Source: Heliocidaris erythrogramma (Eukaryota > Echinodermata > Echinoidea > Camarodonta > Echinometridae). From it: a stretch of 64,000 bases of DNA. The stretch is from the NCBI GenBank assembly GCA_025617745.1, contig CM046871.1, forward strand, positions 32,867,579-32,931,578, in the 5' to 3' direction. This document shows positions 34,294 through 48,706 of the stretch, piece by piece. Positions within the stretch are counted from its first letter, which is position 1; each line of letters begins with the position of its first letter. Position numbers and translations under genes: made by a program. The notes beneath the pieces are model-generated. The model ran no database searches, had not been told where the DNA came from, and saw nothing but the letters and a program-made list of their open reading frames with translations.

Positions 34294-34736
34294 AGCTTTT
34301 AATTATTTATTACTTGTTTATTTATTTCGTCTTCTTTATTTCATACTGCATGGTTGGCCTGTTTAGTTATTCTACATGAAAATATATAACATTACTCGAG
34401 TCAAACCAATGGACTGTACTTTCAAAACGTTTAAAGGCTTTATCTTTTTTTTCCTGCACATGTGTGTGTCCTAGTTTATATTTGACGAATTCATAGGCCA
34501 TCATGTGGTTTAAATTCAACGTTCCCCAACCGCACCTTCCTGCACGATAATCTAAAATCTATTGTTTTTTAGATATTTTAGATTTTAGATATTCTGTAGC
34601 TCTTTAATCAAAATAGACTTATGATATCCGCTAAAACATGTTTATCTTATTTTTATTATTAAAAGGCCTGGGAGAACTGGATTTGAATGTGTCTTTCTAT
34701 GCCATCACCGATTGGTTGCTGTGAAACAAAATAATA

Positions 34737-34794
34737 ATGGAGAAAATCTACCGTCCCGTGATTTCCATGTTGGTTATTTCAGCAGTTGCAAAAG
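34737..34794 (+). CDS. Laccase exon 1: signal peptide
   Basis: MEKIYRPVISMLVISAVAKG is a short basic start followed by a hydrophobic core, as in a cleavable signal peptide. The exon ends AAAG|GTAAGT in phase 1, which joins exon 2 as a Gly codon. It has the first suitable ATG before the conserved N-terminal block. Confidence 0.75.
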
Positions 34795-37700
34795 GTAAGT
34801 TGGACAAAAGTCCAAATTTCTGTTTGTGCATGCAATCTATTCTGCTGAGAATCATATGATAATGAATTTTAGTGATTTGTAAAATTGCATGATCTCTCCA
34901 GTTTTATTGATCATAATTAGAGGAAACTAGAAAAAGACATTTTCGATCTAAATGTTCTTACATCATGCAGGCCCAAGATTAGGGTTTTTTATCGTTGTGA
35001 TATTTCCGCTCTTTCCAACAAAGCTAATAGTGACCCCCCCCCCCCCAAAAAAAAAAAGCAAAAAAAAAAAAAAACGAACCCCCCCCCCCAAAAAAAAAAA
35101 CACAACAACAAACAAATAAACAAACATGTGTCACCATGCTTGATGAATAAGTCAGTAATAAAGTTTAAAGCTTTGTTCAATCTTATTTAGAATAATCAAA
35201 ACTGATAGGGGACGGTGCTTGAAGTTTACCCCTTACACCGCCTTCTGTATAACGTAGGGCTGCATGTATTTAAAACTACGTTGGAGTAGGGCCGACCTTA
35301 AATTAAACTGTTCATAGTGAACTTTTCTGGCATTACATGAGGGTTTCCTGAGACGAAATAGTCTACCAGAATAGTGGGAGTTTCAAACCCTCGAGAGGAT
35401 ATAGGGGCTACAGCTCCCCCAACCAACAGCCCTCCATACGCCGTTCGCACGCACTGTCACGAAACTAGAGTCACGTGCGATAACGACAATAGGAAATGAG
35501 AGTGCACTATCGTGGCAGGGACTCACACGGCAGTTACCTATTTAAACAGATGTGCATTTCAATGTTTGTGGGAAAATAGATATGGCCCCCAAATGACTAA
35601 ATATTGTCAAAATTAATGGAAGAAAATAAATGTTAATTTGATTTGAAATGAACGTTATTAATCACGGCATGGCAAATTTCTATTTGAACAGATGTGTAAT
35701 ATTGCTTTTTAATTGTTTTTAAAACAGAAATATCAAACTAAATAAACGTTATAAATCATAATTGTCATCACTTTTTACGAACAGAGTATTTGGTGCGATT
35801 GCGAAATATGTCTCATTTCTCTTTTATGCGTTTTGTTTAAAAAATGAGACTGTGAAAACAATAATTCTTACGTAATGAGAGAATATGAATTCCAATGAAT
35901 TAATGCAGTGGCAAAATACATTTTATATGCACAATAAGTAAGTGAATTCAAAGTCGAATTCTATGACGGTTCCCAAAAGCAATTGTCCGAAGGTTCGAGA
36001 TCTTGAGGTGGGCTATGTGGATCTTCCAAATAAATGTTCGCATTTTAGCGCATAAGATCTTTGGTGTCGTACCTCAAAACTGGGGCGGTGTTCTGAAAAG
36101 TCACTTAGCCTTCCTTTAACCATCCTCTTAAGAATCTTATTTAATTGAGCGGTAATAGACCTCCAAATCGGTATTCTAAAAGCTCACTTATCGCTCAATT
36201 AAGTCCTCTGTGTGCAAAATATGCTACCCTCTTTAAATTCATTTCCACCAACAGATGCTCTGAAAATGGTGACTCGCCCCAACTTCAACGTAGCTAAATG
36301 TGTGGTGAACCACTGCCTCATCCTCGTGAACTGACCGGTCATTACTTTACATAAATAATACAATAAAAGAAGGTTGTGTCATTAAAAAAAAAGGAGTACT
36401 TAAAGTGACAGTAAACTAAAGCTCCTAAATAGCGCCACCTTATTTGAAAAGTGTCTGTGCCTCTCATTTTCCCATCATGCCCCATTCTCGTATGTAGAAG
36501 CATTCAGTGAGCCTTCATATACCGCCCCTGACCTGTAATTTTGAACTCAACTCTACTCAAATAGAAGTCAGACTAATTAAGGACTGTATGAAATCACCTT
36601 GAACGTGTATGGTGATGCAATCAGTGGTGCAATATTCCATCTCAATATTAAACGGGATCTACTACCACTATGTTTAATCTATAATAACCGCACCCACTCA
36701 TATCGCGTATCCTCGGTCTATTTTCGAAGTTTCGAAATCACTTGGCAATTAAAATCTTGTTAGTTTTGAAACTTGCAAGTTCACCTTGTACACCTTTAGG
36801 ATCTTGCGATAAAAATGTATATTTTGGATACCTTATCAGTGGCGGATCCGGGGGGCACTTCCAATCCGCCCCCCCCCCCTTTAGAAGAAAAGTATGCATT
36901 AACCATAAAGGATCCGCCCTTTTGTCGATTGTGCCCCCCCCCCCCCCTTTCAGAATGAAAACCTTTTTTTTGCTTGCTTGTCAGATGATTTTGGAGGGAA
37001 TCTGGACCCCCATAACCCCCCCTACTGAGCGACTTTTCGAGAAGCTGGCAAGACAAAAAAGAAATACGGGTCTTCCTTTTCCAATAGTTGACAAAACTGC
37101 ATTTGTGTGACCCCCCCCCGCGACCATGGTACCTTATACTAAATCCTGGATCCTCCCCTGTACCTTATAACAGTTACTGCAAATTTCCTCGCTTTTAAAA
37201 CATTATGCAGTCTACTTTCCATTCCCATCCTCCCAGGTAGACCACGCCTTTAGATGTTATAATGACGTCTATAAATTCTAATGGTTTAATACAAGTCGTT
37301 TCCCGATGGTTCATACTTTCGTAGGTTCGTAATTCCGTAAATGATATAGGGTTCATAATTCCGACATTTCATTTTTTTTTTGGAATCATGAACCTTCGGA
37401 AAACCAAACGTTCGGGAAAACGAGTGCCTCTATTCCTTACAGGTTATTGGATAAACGATCTTGATCATCCCTGCGTACGCGATTGTGAGACCAGTCCTGG
37501 ACCAGTGACGTGCGAGTATGACTGGACTATAGAATCATATTACTCGATGTCACGTGCCTGCTACCAATGTCCATTCACAGAGTTCGATTGTCATCGTCCG
37601 CACTGTGTACCCATGGCCGGTTATGCCAGGCCAATCTACTCGGTCAACCGTCGACTACCCGGACCGAGTATCCAGGTGACTTAAATTTAGGCTTCCACTA

Positions 37701-40700
37701 TGCATGCTTCTACGACAAATGATCCGTGGTGAATTTACTGCAATATTCGAATTCCTACCTTCAAACCTGTTGAATTCGGATGGAAAAAGCAAACCCTTGT
37801 GTTAGTCTTTATGCTGATTCACAATCTGTTACCGTCTTTTTTGTGTAAAAGGAGTACCTTGAAACAGTGTCCCTCCCGTACTGTACGAAATTCAAAAGGC
37901 ATTATAAGTTTACAAAGACCTAGAACAAACTTTGTAAGAAACAGCAGCCTCTATTATGGAATTCAGGAATTTAATTTATTGCCAGAAAATGTTCGAATAT
38001 TAAATAATCTAAATAATTTTGAAGCTGAAGTGGAGAGAGTAATGAAATCTTAATCCTGATGTTGCTTTTGTTTGTATTTTTTTCCATTGTATTTTGCTAT
38101 GATTACTTTATACTTTGTATTGTTTTTATTGTTTGTTATGATTAATTTGTACTTTGTATTGTTTTGTTTGTTATGATCAATTTGTACTTTGTATTGTTTT
38201 TATAATTGTATTCACGGCCTCTCTGAAAAACAGCCTTTTTGGCTGATCGAGGGCTTTTATACCGTGTTGAAATAAAATAAAATAAAATGAAATCAAAACC
38301 AAACACTGCCTAACCCTAACCTTAAACCTACCCTAAAACAAGATCGCAGTCTTGACCCTGACATATATATATTTGAAGAAATAAAGCACAGAGCAATGGT
38401 TAGCGGTGCTGGCGGAAGTTACATTCCACTATTCGACAATACAGTAGACAGTGATCCCCCAGCTCAGCACACACTCATAATAGAATTGCATGCTTTCATA
38501 CAATACCTCCTCATTGCCTTTGTTTTCCTGCTGACGCTACATCATGTCTGACATAGCAACTCCTATGTTGTTATTGTATGTTGTATTGTAACAGGTGTCA
38601 GCTTTGACAAAGTTAAATACCAATTTCACTTGCAAAATCGCTATTAGCTCACCGACGATTGAAAGATGATGTCACAGGGGGCAAATGGTCTGGAGGACTT
38701 TTTTTTTTAAGTGAGTGGGGCTTAGCAGGTTGTAGAAAATTATTTCACAAAATATTTTAAAATCTATGAAACATATTTAGAGGTTTAAATATCAAAATAT
38801 GAGATGTATGTAGGACTGCACACCAACAGGTATCCACTTGCATTTTGATGGCAGGGGCCCTTTGAATGTCTTGTAACTTCGATCAATGAATAAAATGACT
38901 ATTGAATAATTATGTATTAAATGAAAAAAAAAGGAAACTGAATCTAATGGACTTCATCATAATATAAACTATTCGTTACAGGGGGTAAAACATAAGGAAA
39001 TTGGAGGAGTTCGGGAACGAACTTTTCTCGAAACAATTGTATTCTACTATAGTAGGTGTATCCAAAATTTAGAAAATTAAATACGTCTATGTTGACCTCT
39101 ACATCTTTTACAAAGTCCGCCCGTATTACCTTTCATTGTGTCTTCATTTGATTCGAGAACTTTATTGTAAAGATAAAATATATAGGTTTAGCCTTGAGCA
39201 TAATTTTGAAATTTGCATGATAATTAATTAAACCTAAGCCGTTTGTTATTTACTTAACTCCGAATTGGCTTAAGATAATATAGGGCCTATCTTGTGTTAA
39301 ATGATTTCACAGAGAGTGATTGGAGGTATTTGAGTTAAGTTGTTCCAAATAACATATGCAGCTGTTCCAAATTTACTCTAACTTTCTTTAAAACAAAATA
39401 TTTGCAGGTTTGTGAAAATGACGTCATCAAGGTTCGTGTACATAACAGAATGCAGAACGAAGAGGCTGAGACGATTCATTGGCACGGGTTTCATATGAGA
39501 GGCACTCAGCATATGGATGGGGTGGCCAGAGTAACCCAATGTCCTATCAACGCTGGCCAGGACTTTACTTATCAGTTTACAGCAGAACAACCTGGTATGT
39601 GCAATACTCTGTTTTTGGCAATGAACTATTTGCAATTTAGTTATTTAGTTATGTATTTTACTTAAGCACGGGGGTCTACCTCAGCCCGAAGACTGTTCTT
39701 CCCTAGGTCAATTCAATTCAATTCAATTCATTTAATACATAAAAATCACAAGAGGTAATATATACATCGAAAAGTGTAAGGATGGAGGATCTAACCCCCT
39801 AAAAAAAGCCAATGGCTTGAGATTGTAGGGGAACCATAATATAAATGACAGTTTGGTGATACAGTAAGTAAGATAGCATAAAACAAGCAATAAATGTTAT
39901 AATACTTTTATAATACATTTAGCACGGGAATAACTGAAACTTTTATTCTTAAAACATGTTCTTAATTTTGGCAATGGAAAATTGTTAGTTGAGTTTCTTA
40001 TGTTATAGTGCAACCTTTAAATTCAAATATATTTAACAAGTAATTTGGACAAATACGATTTGCGATTTTGTACATCATATAAAGCTTATGCTTGTTTCTT
40101 CTTATATCCAACGAATCGCCTTTCAACTGTTGGTACAGAAGAGTTGAGGAATATCTAGAGTCAACTTGTAGTACAGTTCGAAGGACTCTATTTTGAGGTA
40201 CCACGTCGCAATAGTTAAGAGTGCAATATTCTGAGATATATATTTCCTTATCCTTTTGAGGAGGTACAGCTTTTTGATAACATCTTTTCAAAAAATATTC
40301 TTGATATCCTGAAATGAATTCCTGATATCAAGAATCAATTTCTTGATATCAGGAATTAAAATTGTTGATATCACAATAATAATAATAATAATTAAACATT
40401 TTTATATAGCGCAAAACACATAGGCAAAATGGCATGTCTCTATGCACTTTAATAATAGAAAACGAGAAGTTTGTACAAGAAAAGGAAAAATGCACTGGGT
40501 TCATGTTTCTGACTACTCATAAGTGGTAAAAAAAAACACGTTTTCAAGGTACTGATGAAGGTGTCATAGGTTCCTGTAATTTTGAGTTGTTCTAGCAATT
40601 TGTTCCACAAAAAAGTGGCTGCGTATGAGAAAGACCTTTCCCCGTATGACTTTGTCATGGTTTGTGGAACCAAGGAGTTATCCTTGGTGTAACACAAAGC

Positions 40701-43700
40701 AGAGACTTGCATTCTTTCTGGTTTATATAGAGTTTATATAGAATTCACTAAGATAAGATGGAGCTAGCTGTTGTAAACATTGATAGGTTAATGAAAGTAT
40801 ATACAAATAGGAATAAATGTTAAAAGGGCTTGCCATACGCACGAGGAGTCTTTTCGGTTATATTATTGCCTTCGCTAATGAAGCCTGTATTAGTAATTGA
40901 CATAATATAAGCTAGAAATGCAACACTGTTCATTTTGCAATATTTTTGGTACGATGTCACCCTCACATAATCTCGTTAAAGATCGTATCAGTCACTGACA
41001 CGGTCCAACTACAGATAAATAACGCCTATACAGGCTCAAGGGTATTTACAAATAAATTTATTAATTTATTCCTTCATCACAGGTACACACTGGTGGCATT
41101 CACACGCTGGTCTTCATCGTGCAGACGGTGTGTTTGGTTCGTTGATTGTTCGACAATCTTCGGAAGTCGATCCCAACAGAGCGCTGTACGATAAAGATGA
41201 TCCCCAACACGTGATCATTATCAATGAATGGGCAAAGGCTACGGCGATGACCGTTGCTACTGCAGAGCAGCACGGTGTAGAGATTAATGTCAGTGATGGA
41301 ATATTGATCAATGGAAGAGGTATGGGCCACTGTGGGGATGACATGTTTTGAATAATAAAAGTTTGTAACTAAAGAATGAAATGATTTCATAGATGGTCCT
41401 CAAACCATCAGATCGGGGAAGGAGGAACTGTTTGGAACTGCGAATTGTTTACGTTTCCCGTTGTAAAGTAGGGCATGGTTCGTCCTAATCTCCTCCACAC
41501 ACACACACACACACACACTCACATAGTCTTGTATTGCTTTATTTCCGAGGACAAGTATTGTTCCTCTATTGTTCCTCCGTCCTCGGACAGTCGACTGAAT
41601 AAGGCACAAATTCATTGTTCGACGTTCGAGGACTATTGTCCGGCTTCCGAGGACCATTGTTCTCATGATTTTTTTTGTTCTCTGTCCGAAAATGTTCTCT
41701 GCATACGGCTAAACACGCCCACACTCACACCTTAGACATATGCATCTGCCTGTGACTTAAGAGTTTCTCTTTTGTACCAATAGGCCATCCATTGTTTAGA
41801 AGAAAAAGAATGCATAATTATAACGTATGACCATCCCTAGATTGATAAATAATCCATGGCGAGTGCTTAATAAGCTATTTGATTGTTATCTTAGGAAATA
41901 TTAGAACTTTTAAAAGTTGCTTTAAAATCTAGAAATGGATATGATGAACCAAAATGTTAACAGAAAGTGATTTTTCTCTCCTAGGCACAAATCAAGTATT
42001 CAGTAACCCAGAGAAGACCAATGTCACTGTTGATCACCATGTTGTGTACGTCAAGTCAGGTCTCAGGTATCGCTTCCGGGTCATAGGTGCTTCCCTTGAC
42101 ATCTGTCCGTTGACAATCTCAGTTGATGATCATCCTCTGACAGTGATTGCAATGGATGGTGCCCCGGTGAATCCCATTCATGTTGATATGATCACCGTTT
42201 TTTCTGGAGAGAGATATGATTTCGTATTAACCGCGGATCAGAAACCAACTAGCTATTGGATCCGTGTTGGAGGACAACTTACTTGTGCCCAATACCAGGT
42301 TTCTATTAAAACCCTTTCTTAACTATCTTTGATATAGGAAAGCTGTCATAGCTCCCTTTCAATACAGAATGGTATCATTGGTGGACTAGCATCCTCCTTC
42401 CGAGCTGCACGGACAAATTAAATTATTTTAAAAAGTGGGAATATTATGATACTTATCTAGGTGAATGCTTACAATTTATATAGTACTTTAGAGCTTGATA
42501 TTTTAACAATTACAACACGCAGTTTAAAGTAAAATGACAAGCTATGCATGACCATGCCCTCTGCAAAATGGAACGACATGCTTACCTAGTCAAGGGAAAC
42601 ACAGACTTTCGTTTTAAAGGATGAAGTGAAAAACAAACGTGCAGGCGTTAGTCAATGCCATAATTATTAGCTTACTTTCGATTCATGTCTTGGTTACTTT
42701 AATTTTACTTAAAGTGCTATTGGATATGTACAATAATGTTAATAACATGTACCGGTATTGGATGGGAGAGAGATTAAATAGGTGGCTACGGGGTGTTTGC
42801 CTGCTCTCGACAGAACACGTTTAAAGGGATACGCCACCAGGCGGCTGTGGGGAAAGCCACATTCACTCGTACACAAAGTTTGTGCGTCGAACGCGTCCGT
42901 TGGACTACTAGGGTTATATTTCGGACTGCACGAAGCCGACCGAATCTCGCACGAGATCTCGAGCGCAGCGACTAGTCTGTCCGAAGTTTGCGCCCCACTC
43001 AATTCAAGCTACTCATTTTATCACTGGTATCCTACCTTCACAGGAGGTTGGTATTTTACGCTATGCAGGCACACCTTCCGGCTTAATACCAGGCAGTGAC
43101 AGGAACATAAGAGCACAAGGCAGGCATCTAAATCCTGAGACAGCAAAACGTGATCCTGGAACTTTTTTAGTATCAGATATCACTGATGCTGGTAAGTCTA
43201 CTTTCTTGATACGAAATATTTTCATGTAAACATCATCCTGAGTCTGGGAGGGTACATGTAATTTGCATGTTTTTTAAAGTTCACTTTTATTTTCCATAAT
43301 CATGGTGACAAAGGTGACAACAAGGTGACAACAACAAAACATTTTGAGCAATCATACAAAATTGCAGATAAAAAAAAAATCAAACTTTACAACACAACAT
43401 AATATAGAACAAATATTGAATGAAATTTTGAGGCAGAACCCTATCAGATCACTAACGGTAATAACTGTATATTGTACAGTAAATATGTGTAAAGAGTCAA
43501 TTAAAAGGAAACCCAATTCAACCCTACTTATAGTTGCAATCAATGCATATAGATATTGTAGCCTATCATGTTTCCTTTAAATTTACACCTTGTTCAATAA
43601 CATCCGACTGTGGACAGCTGAAGTTCAGTAATGATTTTCCTGATTCATGTCAAATTTGCCTCTGCCAAAGACTTGAATGAAATGGACGGTCAAAACCAAG

Positions 43701-44857
43701 GCTGGTTGAATATCTCCATTCCAGTTGAATGCATTCGCCTATACAGTAAACTATTGAACACCATTCAACCCAAACATGAGAAAGACATTTTGACATGCTT
43801 TTTAAAATTGGCACTGCTCAGTCATCCATGATCGCATTTTGGTGAGCAGCCTACCAAATTAAAGAAGACATCATAATGCATTTCAGCGGTTTTAATTGTT
43901 TTAGAAAATTGGGGCTTCAATATGAATTTCCTATTTAGTGACTCTCACTGTAAACTGTACAGTATATACTCCACACGCATGGGAAATGTGCTCAAAATAA
44001 TGCCAAATTTGGTGAAGGAAGCACGATATAACATTTGTATGATTGTTAGAAGGTTGATGAAAAAGAATGTATTATCGATAGAAATCTGAATTCATTTTCA
44101 GATGAAAAACAAGATGACTTGAGCCATGCTGACGTTACTCACTACCTTGAGCTGAACACTGTCCTTCGCAACAAGGCAAAGTCTCTTCACGACCCTGTCT
44201 TCTACCCCTATGAGAAAGCAGGAAATGATACTTACATTGTGTCCGATCTTCCCGTCATCAACAATATAACGATGAACTTTCCAGGAATACCACTGCTGTC
44301 CAATTGGCGTCAGGTAGACAACGCGTCCTGGTGCAACAGGGACTCGCTGCGGACATCGGGCAAAGACTGCTCACGAGAGGCGTGCGAGTGCATACATCGC
44401 ATTGATATCAAGTATAATCAGGTAAGATATGTTTCTTTCTGACACAACTGCAGTGTGATAACAAAATTGCTCTTACCACAATCCCTTGCAGCATTGCAGT
44501 GTCTCAACCATGCTACACACACACACACACCCCCACACACCCTCACACACCCTCACACACACACAGGTTTACATGGCTTTACTTCCGAGGACAACTATTG
44601 TTCCTCTATTGTTACTCGTCCTCGGACAGTCGACGGAATAAGGCATAAATTCATTGTTCGACGTTCGAGGACTATTGTCCGGCTTCCGAGGACCATTGTT
44701 GTCATGATTTTTTTTTGTTCTCTGTCCGAAAATGTCCTCGGACATAATGCTAAACAAACGCGCACACACACGCACACACGAACACATATATAGGATTCCT
44801 GATGAAGCCTTATGGGCGAAAATTTGATTCCTTTCATCGATTAACGGTTGTTTCATT

Positions 44858-44893
<36 letters not shown>

Positions 44894-45236
44894 AGATCCA
44901 ACTAAAATGGCGAATTTTTGTTTTTAATTGTATAAACGTATATCATCGCAAAAAAGGACGTTACGGAGAATTAATGGATTCAAAATGTTAGTATATGTTT
45001 AGAATTAAAGGAGTACTCCGGCCTGAAAATAATATTAATTGAATGAATGGAGTAAAATTAAACAAGCAAAACACTGAAAATTTCAACACACTGAAATCCG
45101 ATAAAATGCCTCCTACCCCGACGGAAATGGGGAGAAACAGTGGCGAAAACGTTAAGGCGAATCGAAAAATGCGACTTAACGTCGGCTTACCCCATCCGTC
45201 GAATATTTCGCCAAAAAAAATCACCTTAAGTAGAAT

Positions 45237-45273
<37 letters not shown>

Positions 45274-47912
45274 ACATATATTTGACTAACGGGTACATTA
45301 AGTCGACACCTAACAATTTTTTTTTTTTTTTTTTAATGCTTTTTTGCCTTTATTCAGATATTCAGACATGAAAATTGTACAGAGAAACATTATTTTTCAT
45401 ACATTGTAGACAAAATACATATTCAATCCAATACAAATACAATGCAAAATCTGCATTCTGAACAAAGATGTTCAAAAATAGTTAAGAAAAAAAGAAAAAA
45501 AAAAGGTGAAGGTGCTGCTTTATAACCCATATTATACATAATAAGTCAAACTGTAATCTTTACATATACAAGATATAAACTACATGCAGTGCATTTTCAA
45601 TTCTTCGATTTTATTTTACATTATTTATTATACAGTGGAAACTCAGTATAACGAGGTCCTTGGGACCATCAAAATTACCTTGTTATAGCAGGAATCTTGT
45701 TATATCAGTTTAAAAAAAAACAACAATAGAATATGATATATTCCACTGTATTGTTTCATATCAGTGGAGTACTGTAACCGTAATGTAACAATAATAAAAA
45801 CAATGCCAACAATTGAGTGGTTGGATCAACGGGAGAGTGAGGGAGTGAGGAGAAGGCATAAATAAATACATTTACCACTATTATTACCACTACTAATAAT
45901 AATAATTATAATAAACAAATAATAATAATAATAATAATAATAAAAATAATAATAATGATAATAATAATAATAATAATAATGATAATAATAATAATGATAA
46001 TAATAATAATAATAATTATAATAATAAATAATGATAGTAATAATAATAATATTAACAACAATGATAATAATAGCAATAATAATAATTACAATAATATTTC
46101 CAATAAGTATTTTTTTCAATTATAGAAATAATAATATAAATATATAGATACTAAATTATACATGTATATGTTTGATATTATACACCTCACTCCTTTTCAG
46201 GAGTGAAATTTTCCCATTTTTTATAATGTAGTGTTAGTTTGTCCTTTATTCTTGCTTTTTCATGTTCAAATTTTTCGGAGTTCTTTACAGCCTTGCATAT
46301 ATCTTTACTAGTAGGAGCCCTTCCATTTTTACGACTATTGTAAATCATGTATTTGACCATAGTGAGTACATGATTAACTAATATATTGTCTTTCATATTA
46401 ACTCTAAAGCCCAGTAACACATCGATCCACTGCAGATTGAGTAACTGAAACATTTTTAATTCATTTCCCACCTCCTTCCATATACTGGACACTTCTTTAC
46501 ATTTAAAGAAGATATGACAATATGTTTCTATATCTTTTTTACAAAATGAGCATAAATTTGATTGAGTTAGTCCAAATGTGTATAGTTTATCATTACAAAA
46601 TACAACATTATGTAAAAGTTTGTACTGAAATTCCCTTAACTTCCAATCTAGAGTGCAAAATCTGGGAATTGAAAAACATGTTGCCACGGCTGACTTATCC
46701 AGATTTAAAGCTAATACCTCTGGATGTTTAAAAACAAAAGAATCCTGTATTGTACTAATAAAAATGTTGTAGAGCATTTTGGAAGACAGAGACTCAAAGG
46801 AGTACACTCTTTTGTTAATATTAAAGTAAATGTTGGAATAATCAAGAGTATCATTCAAAGTATCATCTTTTCTTCTTTTTTCCTTCCAAGAAACTGGTAA
46901 CTTAGTGTATACATTATTAAGGAAAAATATATCGTCTACATTTAGACCTTTCCTTATAAAATAATCACCTGATCTGATATTACCTTCTGCGTCAGTCAGA
47001 TGTTTAACTTGAAAAATGTTTGCATCAAATAGTTTTTCATTAAAATGAAAAATCCTACCTTTAATCAGAGTATTGTTAAAGATAATTTGATTTTCATCAT
47101 GTGTTTCTTTGACAATAAAATTTTTCTCTTGTAAATAATTCCAGATATTCAAGAATTCCAAGTAGAGATCGGGTACTTTAATATTAATGGAATTGCAGTT
47201 GTAATTGCAAAGAAATATTAACCTTCCCCCTACCGTTTTAAATGTATAATCAAAAAATTGTTTCCATTTCATTTCATTATTACCATAAATAAGTCTCTTA
47301 ACCCACATTACACGTTGAGCGCAAACCATATACTTAAAGTTCAACATTTTTAAACCCCCAGTGTCATAGTTCTTATATAAAATATTCCTTTTTATCTTAT
47401 CGTGGCCATTCCATATAAAATTAAAACAGATTATCTCCATTTCCTTAAAAACCCATGGTGGTACTGTCATTATAGAAGACACATATAATAATTTAGAAAT
47501 TGCAAAAACTTTTACTAATTGAATTTTCCCAAAAAGTGTTAGATCTCTTTGCTTCCACTACCCTAACAATCTTTTTATTTTGCTCAGTAATTCTTTATAA
47601 TTCATTTCTTCTTTAACCTTAATATCCAAAGAAAAATATACCCCAAGTACTTTAACCAATGAAACCATCTTACCCAACGTAATACTGGAAAAATCATCAT
47701 TACTTTGACCAGAAGAACCCAACTTCATAATATGTGTTATTAATTATTTATTCTTTATTAATTTTCAAACCAGATACTTGGGAGAAAAATGCAGTTTATT
47801 CCGTCATAATAGCGACCCCTACGTTAGGTCGACAGTTGGTACATTAGGTCGACAGTTGAACAAAGAAAAAGAACAAAAACTGTCCTCCTAATGTACCCAT
47901 TGGTCGTTTATA

Positions 47913-47946
<34 letters not shown>

Positions 47947-48666
47947 TTAATTATTATTTTTTTTTGGGGGGGGGGGGGTGGATGGCGTAACATATAATAC
48001 GAGCAGCTCCTCAAAGACTATTAAAACAATATAGTTATGTAAACTGGGACAATTCGGTCTTATAAACCGCGATGAAAACATGCTTGACCCATGGACCTGC
48101 CCTCTATCGTATGTCCATATGAATGGAAAGAAAACCTCGTCTCGTGTATTCTAGCGTGCTTTATCTCCTGATATCAGACGAAAAGGGTGTTTTGATATGC
48201 AATTTTTGTTTCAATGTGATTTTGTGTCTATTCCCGACCATAGGTGGTGGAGCTGGTGTACGTGAACACCATAATCCTAGGACCACATCCCATGCATCTA
48301 CATGGTCATTATATGGAAGTTATTGGCATGGACACCATGTGGGAATTCTTTACCATTGAGGATTTTAAACGACTGGATGCTGAAGGTATGTAATTTGATT
48401 ATGGATTAGTAATGAATCATACATGGGGCATATCTAATGTTGGACATTATTTATAGCACACAGTCAGGTATACATTGTGTCGATATAGATTAAATCGAAG
48501 ATTCCCATTTTGCGTCCGCTTTTGGCTGCTGAAGAAGACGTAGGGGCGTCGAAAATTCGAGACAATTTAACATCGATCCGATCGGCTGTAACTTATTTAC
48601 TGTGTGTGTGTACACTTTTCTTTTGTCCTTGTCTCCGTCACCACAATGCCATTACGTGAACTATGA

Positions 48667-48706
<40 letters not shown>

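Noticed and set aside
42782-43099. 105-aa open frame overlapping laccase exon 6
   Set aside because: Different frame from the phase-consistent laccase exon. No known domain.
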